Assembly: GCA_003550305.1 (NCBI GenBank)
Contig: QKYT01000002.1
Span: 278,183-293,689 of the forward strand
From: Glomus cerebriforme
Lineage: Eukaryota; Glomeromycota; Glomeromycetes; Glomerales; Glomeraceae
Reading direction: 5' to 3'
DNA length: 15,507 nt
Shown here: piece by piece, positions 10,725-15,507 of the stretch
How the letters are laid out: every line of letters starts with the position of its first letter
How positions within the stretch are numbered: the first letter of the stretch is position 1
Program-made: the position numbers and the translations under genes
Notes under the pieces: model-generated
The model's database searches: none
What the model was told of the DNA's origin: nothing
What the model saw: the letters and a program-made list of their open reading frames with translations, nothing else

Positions 10725-12653
10725 TCATTGATAAGGATTATTGGGGGTAGATTCAGACATAGAAACATCATCTTGATAGGAAGCAGAGCTATCCTGAGTA
10801 ATTTCAGCAGAAGGTTGTGATGGGATACCCATATTTCCAATAATTTCAGAAGGTATGGCAGTACGGCGAGGTGATAGAGGCGAGCCCAAAAGACTATTCA
10901 AAGTTGTATTAATATTACTAAGCATACCAAAACTATTCTGAACTTGATTCTCTAAATAAGCAATTTTTTCAGTATTGTTCACAGAAGGAACAGAGGACGA
11001 AACAGAAGTTGAGACTGGAAAGGAATTGTTGAGATTAGGAACAGAACCGGTAAAAACAAAATTATTCTGAACTGGGGGGACAGATGGAAATCTAACCACA
11101 GGTTTATCATCAGAAGCGAAAGATTTGACACGTTTACCGTTACCATTAAAATCAGTATCAATTTCAGGAACGACAGATGAAAATACAGTAGGGGTAGCAG
11201 TAACTTCAATCTCTACAGCTGAAAGACGATCATGTAACATCTGAACTTGATTAACAAGGGTAGCAACCAAAGCTTCCAGCATATCAAGACGGGAAGCTTG
11301 AGCAGAAATATTGGAGTTCGAAATATTGTTGGAAGAAGCAGGAACTGAACTAGGCTTAACCACAGAAGAGTCAGTTCTTTTAACAGCGTTATTCCACGGT
11401 CTGCGAGAAACAGATTTCAAAATCCTTTGACCAGTTCTAGCAGGAGTAGAACTGGGTTTATGCATGGTAGAACCAGGTTTAGAAAGAGTAGTGCGAGCTT
11501 TAGCAGCATCTGCATATGAAAGATTGTCATATTTAGGATCATCCCAGTCACGAGCAGGTTCATTGTCAAGATAAGCAATGTCATAAGAAGGTTGATAACC
11601 TTTAGGGTTATTAGGTTGAACCTTAAAACGGTGATAGATCGATTGCCTTTGAAAATTGGAATCAGCAATAGCTTGTTTACGCTGAGCTTTAGGACAAGCA
11701 CGATGAAGATGAGAAGCAGAACCACATTCAGAGCAAGTTCGTTGAGAGGGTTTGCACCAATAAATGGCATCATAACTATTAAATTTCTTAGGGATGAAAT
11801 AAGTCATTCCGTCAACTTTTTGGAGAATATCCTTCAAATCATAAGTTGTAGTACCATGTGGAAGATGAGCGAGCTTCAAAGAGAAGCTTTTTCGTAACTC
11901 ATGTTGTTCTACAGGGAGGTCCAAAGGGAAGATACGGAAAGAAGTTTTCTGAAAGATATAACTCCATTGGCCATCAAAATACGTTTTCATCTTGTTACTT
12001 TCATAGAAGACAGTCACGTGATAGTAAAGACCTTTGACTACAAATTTGATTGACTTAATTTTGTCATACTTAGCGATAGAAGCTTTAAGAACATCCTTAT
12101 CAACATCTAACGGGACATCAATAAGCTTAAAAGAGTAATAATCAGTCGGGCTGGTAGTTGAGATATGTGTAATGAGTTCAAAAAAGGAAGTATCATCCGT
12201 AGAAATGGGGATTGTACATGCATAATCAGCAGCCTGTTGTGTATCAAATGTAACATTAACATGTTTCACTGAAGAAATTGCCTTAATNNTCATAGAAATN
12301 AAACCATCAAGGGAACCAATCATATTGTAAGCGTAAGTTTTCTTATCGGCTTCGGACTTCCCAGGAATTTTCTCAAGAGCCAAAGCAATATGGATAGGTT
12401 TTTTCTTGGTAATAACTTGCCACTCTAAAGTAGAGGAAGGGGTAGGCAACGGTGAAGATGAGTTAGATGAATCATTATCACTAACTTTTGCTTTGCCTTT
12501 AGAAGTAGAAAGATTATTAGGCGCATGCGAAGAAGCATCCGCTCCAGTTAAAGGCGAAGAAATAGCCGCTTGTAAAGAAGCAGCCGGGTTCNTATTTGGG
12601 CTACTNCCACTTTGGAGAGCAGCAGAGGATGAAGTTGATTCAACTCCTTCCAT
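10725..12653 (-). CDS. LINE copy B ORF1 protein (RNA-binding; RRM-like, CCHC knuckle, coiled coil)
   Basis: An open frame of 642 codons with no stop; a few codons are unreadable because of N (12288-12289, 12300, 12592, 12606). Residues 1-65 are Ser/Ala-rich and probably disordered. About residues 75-300 contain RRM-like beta-alpha segments, the last starting near 255 (LKLAHLPHG). A CX2CX4HX4C zinc knuckle has Cys307, Cys310, His315 and Cys320. Residues of about 447-482 form a coiled coil (SRLDMLEALVATLVNQVQML), with a second short one later. The tail is Ser/Pro-rich and acidic. Such ORF1 proteins bind and package element RNA. Compared with copy A, 87 bases (29 residues) are missing in frame, taking away the RNP1-like strand of the last RRM-like unit. 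The stop TGA overlaps the ORF2 ATG in ATGA. Confidence 0.88.
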   Translation of the reverse strand: MEGVESTSSSAALQSXSSPNXNPAASLQAAISSPLTGADASSHAPNNLSTSKGKAKVSDNDSSNSSSPLPTPSSTLEWQVITKKKPIHIALALEKIPGKSEADKKTYAYNMIGSLDGXISMXIKAISSVKHVNVTFDTQQAADYACTIPISTDDTSFFELITHISTTSPTDYYSFKLIDVPLDVDKDVLKASIAKYDKIKSIKFVVKGLYYHVTVFYESNKMKTYFDGQWSYIFQKTSFRIFPLDLPVEQHELRKSFSLKLAHLPHGTTTYDLKDILQKVDGMTYFIPKKFNSYDAIYWCKPSQRTCSECGSASHLHRACPKAQRKQAIADSNFQRQSIYHRFKVQPNNPKGYQPSYDIAYLDNEPARDWDDPKYDNLSYADAAKARTTLSKPGSTMHKPSSTPARTGQRILKSVSRRPWNNAVKRTDSSVVKPSSVPASSNNISNSNISAQASRLDMLEALVATLVNQVQMLHDRLSAVEIEVTATPTVFSSVVPEIDTDFNGNGKRVKSFASDDKPVVRFPSVPPVQNNFVFTGSVPNLNNSFPVSTSVSSSVPSVNNTEKIAYLENQVQNSFGMLSNINTTLNSLLGSPLSPRRTAIPSEIIGNMGIPSQPSAEITQDSSASYQDDVSMSESTPNNPYQ

Positions 12654-12751
12654 ATAAACTGTAATGAAAATAGAGTATAAAGAAACTTAAACAAAAAATT
12701 AAATGTACTGCGGATTTGTTATAAAAATAAATTTTTCGAGAAAGAAATTTT
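12654..12751 (-). other. 5' UTR of LINE copy B
   Basis: About 98 AT-rich bases separate the 5' target-site duplication from the ORF1 ATG. The same segment in copy A (about 4313-4405) is recognisably homologous (blocks such as TAAAGAAACTTAAAC and GATTTGTTATAAAA on the plus strand), which supports a real element 5' end rather than a truncation. Any internal promoter should lie here and at the start of ORF1, but I see no defined motif. Confidence 0.7.
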
Positions 12752-12765
12752 TTATACATATGATT
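12752..12765. repeat. Target-site duplication of LINE copy B, 5' side
   Basis: Identical to 4998-5011 (TTATACATATGATT). It sits inside DNA-transposon sequence: the last three bases begin the block that matches window position 1 onward. Confidence 0.85.
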
Positions 12766-12855
12766 ATATAATAAAAACCTTTTTTATAAGAATACCTTCC
12801 TATAATCACAGTATTTAGTGATTCTGAAGGATGTGATTATAGAGAGGGATGACTG
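12763..12855. mobile_element. Terminal part of the DNA transposon that hosts LINE copy B
   Basis: This aligns without gaps to 1-93. It ends in GATGACTG followed by TA at 12856-12857, and carries the same perfect 11-bp inverted repeat (12800-12810 and 12832-12842). Of 12 differences from the left copy, 11 are C/T or G/A transitions, and in all of them this copy has the T or A. LINE copy B splits this transposon; its other part should lie left of 4998, but is too degraded to delimit. Confidence 0.65.
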
Positions 12856-12857
12856 TA

Positions 12858-13116
12858 CTGCTGGAAAATTATAAGTAATCATAAAAAAAAGGTGCTTTAT
12901 ATTTGTCAAATTAAAAAGATTCATGAAAATCAGAGTTTTTTTTTATTTGATAATTGACATAAGATCACACCATTTTGAAAACAGTGATATTAAGAATATC
13001 TGTGTTAAATGGTTGTTAGGTTCTAAATAAACAGAATCTACGTAAATGGTGCATCCCCTAAAATAAAAGGTCATTTCTATATAATAAGAACTGTAACAGT
13101 CAATGTTTGTGTATAA
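12858..13116. other. Intergenic AT-rich sequence, nothing recognised
   Basis: I see no coding potential, RNA gene or clear repeat here beyond short A and T runs. It is the flank on which the DNA transposon inserted. Confidence 0.5.
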
Positions 13117-13340
13117 TTAAAGCACTATTAAAGCAACTCCAGATCCTTTATTTTTCGAATTATGATCTGAGAAATAGCCTTTGTAATCTTCATAAATATG
13201 TATAAAAAAACTAGCATTGTGGTCTATGTTATTTTCTGAAATGCCTACTATAGAGTACTTGTTGTTAACAGCAAAATCTATCAAGTAAGTTTCAGATTGC
13301 AATTCCAGAGACCATTAATATTATGATGAAGAATTTTGAA
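13117..13340 (-). pseudogene. Relic of a third LINE: N-terminal EEP endonuclease fragment
   Basis: On the minus strand from about 13330 one frame reads HHNINGLWNCNLKL, then after a frameshift comes YLIDFAVNNKYSIVGISENN and, further on, KNKGSGVALIV before stops at about 13115. The pattern NINGL, then I-GISE, then KGSGVALI is the start of an EEP endonuclease as in LINE ORF2 (compare NNIAGL, ICGLSE and GVGLIM in copy B). The sequence differs too much from copies A and B to be the same family. Nothing of RT or the catalytic GDFN follows, so it is a short, dead fragment. The adjoining open stretch up to 13504 may be its leader region, but I cannot confirm that. Confidence 0.55.
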
Positions 13341-13504
13341 TATCTATACTGATTATTGAGATGAATGAAAACCTTTGTGGATATATGAGAGGAATCGGAA
13401 ATGTTAATATGTAAATTACATTGTTTATATAAAAATGGGTCGAGTTCTTCATTGTTAGAATTAAAATTATTGTACAATGATAAGTGTGGTCCTCTTAGGT
13501 TCAA

Positions 13505-13965
13505 GGGTTGAAGTAGTTAGAGGATAATGAACCACTTTCTTCATTCTATAATTCCATTAAAACAGAAAATCCTAATTTACCAAGGTTGGAACATCATTTC
13601 ATATGAAGAAAAGACATGCAGAATAATAAATTGTGAGTTTATCTGGTCTATGAGAACAGCACCATTAATTGAGGAATTATTTCTACTTTTGGTAATACTA
13701 TGGTGAGATGGAATTAAATCGTTTTTGGTAAGTTAGATCAGGTGTGGTTCCATAGAATTTAACTATAGGTTGGTAGTTAAATCATCTTATGAATCTTCTA
13801 GAGAATCATTCATATTGAATATTCAGATATTAGTGATAGGCAAATAACTAGTCACCATGGTGGATGATGATTGATGATCTTTAAAAGACTGGCGATTCTT
13901 GCATTTATGTTTGAGAAAAATGTTTTTTTCTGTTCAGTTAGTACCTTTGGAAATACCTATAGGTG
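13505..13965. other. AT-rich sequence without recognisable content
   Basis: There is no long open frame on either strand and no repeat I can delimit. It may be the remains of older transposons, judging only from the neighbourhood. Confidence 0.4.
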
Positions 13966-13984
13966 CTGGCAAATTTCCATAATT

Positions 13985-14125
13985 ACACCATTTCGGCATT
14001 TTGACATATATCATAATTAATTCCGTAACCGTAATAAAATGCTGTAAATCGTAAATGCCATAATGCCATAATGCTGTAATATAATTTAACGCCATAATGC
14101 CACAAATCTACATGCCGTAAATACT
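13985..14125. repeat. Low-complexity repeat built on GCCATAAT / GCCGTAAAT
   Basis: Short units such as GCCATAAT, GCTGTAAT and GCCGTAAAT recur many times between about 14020 and 14122, mixed with CCGTAA. The unit is about 8-10 bases and imperfect. It could be a degenerate satellite or the sub-terminal repeats of a DNA transposon such as a hAT element; the sequence alone does not decide. Confidence 0.55.
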
Positions 14126-14282
14126 GTAGGTGACTTTTTTTTAAAAAAAACTAACGTTTATAAATAAAAAAAAGGAAATTTTTTTAATAAAAGCATTTTT
14201 AATAGGCGATTTCGATTTGTACACGTAGTGTGTAGATACGTATCACGTGATTCAATAATTTATATCATGTGACTTTAAACTG

Positions 14283-14473
14283 TTTTATTATATAAAATCA
14301 ATTAACCAATCATGTACAATAAATGCGCCTAAATAAATGCACCCGCACCCTAAATAAAATGCTAAATGTTTTGATACNTTTTATTATATAAAATCAATTA
14401 ACCAATCATGTACAATAAATGCGCCTAAATAAATGCACCCGCACCCTAAATAAAATGCTAAATGTTTTGATAC
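14283..14473. repeat. 95-bp exact tandem duplication split by a single N
   Basis: Bases 14283-14377 and 14379-14473 are identical as far as I can read, with one N at 14378 between them. The unit begins TTTTATTATATAAAATC and ends GTTTTGATAC, which includes the last codons of the minus-strand pseudogene. Perfect identity around one ambiguous base in otherwise decayed DNA suggests two overlapping contig ends joined without merging; a recent tandem duplication is the alternative. Confidence 0.85.
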
Positions 14474-15324
14474 ATCTTCACGTAGTGCCCATACTGCTTA
14501 CATTTACTGCACTTTTGACCTTTTGTATCATTTGTAGAGTCTTCTATAATATTTGAAGTATTGTTATCTTCTATTATATTACTACTACTAATATCTTTTA
14601 GAACCCATTTTTCTCTAATTGAAACCTTTTCAACACTTGCTATTAGCCTTTTCAGTGGCCAACCTTTATGCATGATAACAACTGAATTAATAATATCAGT
14701 AAAGTTTTCCGGTCCTAATCTGCTCTTTACATCATAAATAAAGGCCTTGAAAATATTTAACAATTCTTGTTGCTTATCATTTTTAAGAGCACAGTCAATA
14801 GTCTTTTTTGATAATCTGGCCAATTCCGCATACATAGCTTTAGGCAAGTTTACGGCTGATTGGGATGGTTGAGTACCGCATGAATCAATCCGAATAGAAA
14901 AGAAGTGTTGGAAAGTGATAGGATTTTCAAATGGTATGTTATCTTCCGATTGTATCTTATCACATACTGGAATAAAAGAATTTTATTATAGAAGATCGTT
15001 TAGTTTAACATCAGGATTTATATACCATCGATTCAGGATTATGCATATGTGGAAGGTGGCAAGTCTAGAGTACGTACCGACACGGAAAAAGTGCTGACTT
15101 ATCAATCCCTTATTAATTAAAAGGAGACAAATACATAGATGCGTACCTTCGTTGAGTAGAATTACATAATGTCCAATTCCCTGTGTGCTGGTTGCTCGTA
15201 CATTCCACACTTCAAGAATTGCTTCCATTGGTATAGTTGAAACCAANGATTGNAAAAGGATTTGCCTTGTGTCTTGCTCTTNTTCTCTAATTCCTATACT
15301 TATTTCTTCATTATCAGTTTCTAT
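14458..15324 (-). pseudogene. C-terminal half of a SWIM-domain MULE/FAR1-like transposase protein, broken
   Basis: One frame can be followed from about 15324 to the stop at 14458, interrupted only by two adjacent TAA codons (14983-14988). Order: an acidic stretch, then VWNVRATSTQGIGHYVIL, then a SWIM-type motif at 15091-15135, C-X-C-X9-S-X-H, where the third zinc ligand Cys is now Ser (AGT). Next come HFFRVGTYSRLATFHI, a linker, a helix-rich KAMYAELARLSKKTIDCAL segment, KGWPLKR (a likely decayed GRP-type AT-hook), and a terminal knuckle C-X2-C-X4-H-X4-Y whose last Cys is Tyr. SWIM plus zinc knuckle is known from Mutator-like transposases and their FAR1-type relatives. The catalytic part would be right of the window or lost. 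There are N at 15247, 15253 and 15282. Confidence 0.65.
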
Positions 15325-15507
15325 CTATAATCGTAGGAAATGTAGAATCGATCAAAAATAATGAGATTAGTAGATATAAATTTTGCGATTGCCCATCGCA
15401 AACTTGCATCCTATTCCAAATAAATTTTGAAATGATTCCTACCATATCCGCCGATCTGTGAAATTGGCCTAAATTAAGATTTTGATAAAAATTTAGATGT
15501 AAAATAG

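Larger units (their letters stand above)
5237..10728 (-). pseudogene. LINE copy B ORF2: EEP endonuclease - reverse transcriptase - RNase H - zinc finger, broken
   Basis: The ATG at 10728-10726 overlaps the ORF1 TGA (10727-10725). About 1,830 codons would be needed to reach the stop at 5237. The order is endonuclease (about 10660-9930), linker, reverse transcriptase (about 9010-8000), a long connection region, RNase H (about 6590-6170) and a CCHC-like finger (5753-5800). Six breaks are visible: a frame offset at about 10045-10056; TAA at 8933-8935, where copy A has AAT (Asn); a one-base frameshift at about 8349; TGA at 6444-6446; TGA at 5982-5984; and a frameshift at about 5896-5905. Both TGA codons sit where Arg (CGA) would fit, notably in the conserved RAE motif of RNase H. 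The protein would have nicked target DNA, reverse transcribed element RNA and degraded the RNA strand. No intact product is possible from this copy. Confidence 0.9.
5013..12751 (-). mobile_element. LINE (non-LTR retrotransposon) copy B, structurally full length
   Basis: The element runs from about 12751 (5' end) to a 19-base A tail (T run at 5013-5031 on the plus strand). It is flanked by a perfect 14-bp target-site duplication, which fixes both ends. Order: 5' UTR of about 98 bases, ORF1, ORF2 with EEP endonuclease, reverse transcriptase, RNase H and C-terminal zinc finger, then a 3' UTR of about 205 bases. This is the architecture of RNase H-bearing, APE-type LINEs (I/Tad/R1-like groups); the exact clade cannot be fixed without a tree. 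It is inserted in a copy of the DNA transposon also seen at 1-93, so it arrived after that insertion. ORF1 is open but ORF2 has several breaks, so the copy is not autonomous. Confidence 0.92.

Noticed and set aside
1..12855. Direct repeats at 1-93 and 12763-12855 as the LTRs of one large retrotransposon
   Set aside because: Each ends at TA followed by different DNA, the right one is split by a LINE with its own target-site duplication, and the content between is two LINEs with A tail and EEP domain, not gag-pol-integrase.
13085..13100. ACTGTAACAGT palindrome as a DNA-transposon excision footprint
   Set aside because: It resembles two CAGT ends around TA, but it is only 11 bases and can arise by chance; no flanking element sequence supports it.
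14020..14122. CRISPR-like array
   Set aside because: Units are too short, irregular and without distinct spacers, and the window is clearly eukaryotic.
14242..14275. TCACGTGA palindrome with a nearby CATGTGAC as an E-box or regulatory site
   Set aside because: No gene start is close by and such strings recur in this AT-rich repeat DNA, so a regulatory role cannot be supported.
14915..15097. Plus-strand open frame of 60 codons
   Set aside because: It lies antisense to the SWIM-domain pseudogene and shows no recognisable feature.

Overview
This is a eukaryotic, AT-rich, transposon-packed stretch of nuclear DNA with no recognisable host gene. The style of the elements (APE-type LINEs with a C-terminal RNase H, short TA-flanked DNA transposons, and a MULE/FAR1-like SWIM-domain protein) and the strong AT bias look most like an arbuscular mycorrhizal fungus such as Rhizophagus. 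That assignment is from recognition only and was not tested by a search.

Layout. Positions 1-93 are the terminal part of a DNA transposon that runs off the left edge; it is inserted at a TA inside an old LINE. That LINE (copy A, about 98-4405, minus strand) keeps its 5' part: ORF1, endonuclease, linker and the first half of the reverse transcriptase. It is heavily decayed. Positions 4406-4997 are AT-rich filler with short imperfect repeats. Positions 5013-12751 hold a second LINE of the same family (copy B, minus strand) that is structurally full length: short 5' UTR, intact ORF1 frame, ORF2 with EEP endonuclease, reverse transcriptase, RNase H and zinc finger, a 3' UTR with a polyadenylation signal, and a 19-A tail. 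It is bounded by a perfect 14-bp target-site duplication (4998-5011 and 12752-12765). Copy B landed in a relative of the DNA transposon seen at 1-93, whose terminal part resumes at 12763-12855.

Right of this are a relic of a third, different LINE endonuclease (about 13117-13340), a stretch with nothing recognisable, a low-complexity repeat, a 95-bp exact tandem duplication split by one N, and a pseudogene for the C-terminal half of a SWIM-domain transposase-like protein (14458-15324).

How the parts work together: in each LINE, ORF1 (RRM-like folds, CCHC knuckle, coiled coil) should coat the RNA, while ORF2 nicks DNA, primes reverse transcription and removes RNA. In both copies the ORF2 start codon overlaps the ORF1 stop codon, which suggests coupled translation. 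Copy B cannot make a full ORF2 protein (three in-frame stops and three frameshifts), so neither copy is autonomous now. Copy A and copy B share a frame offset at one site in the endonuclease, hinting at a common defective parent or a real recoding event.
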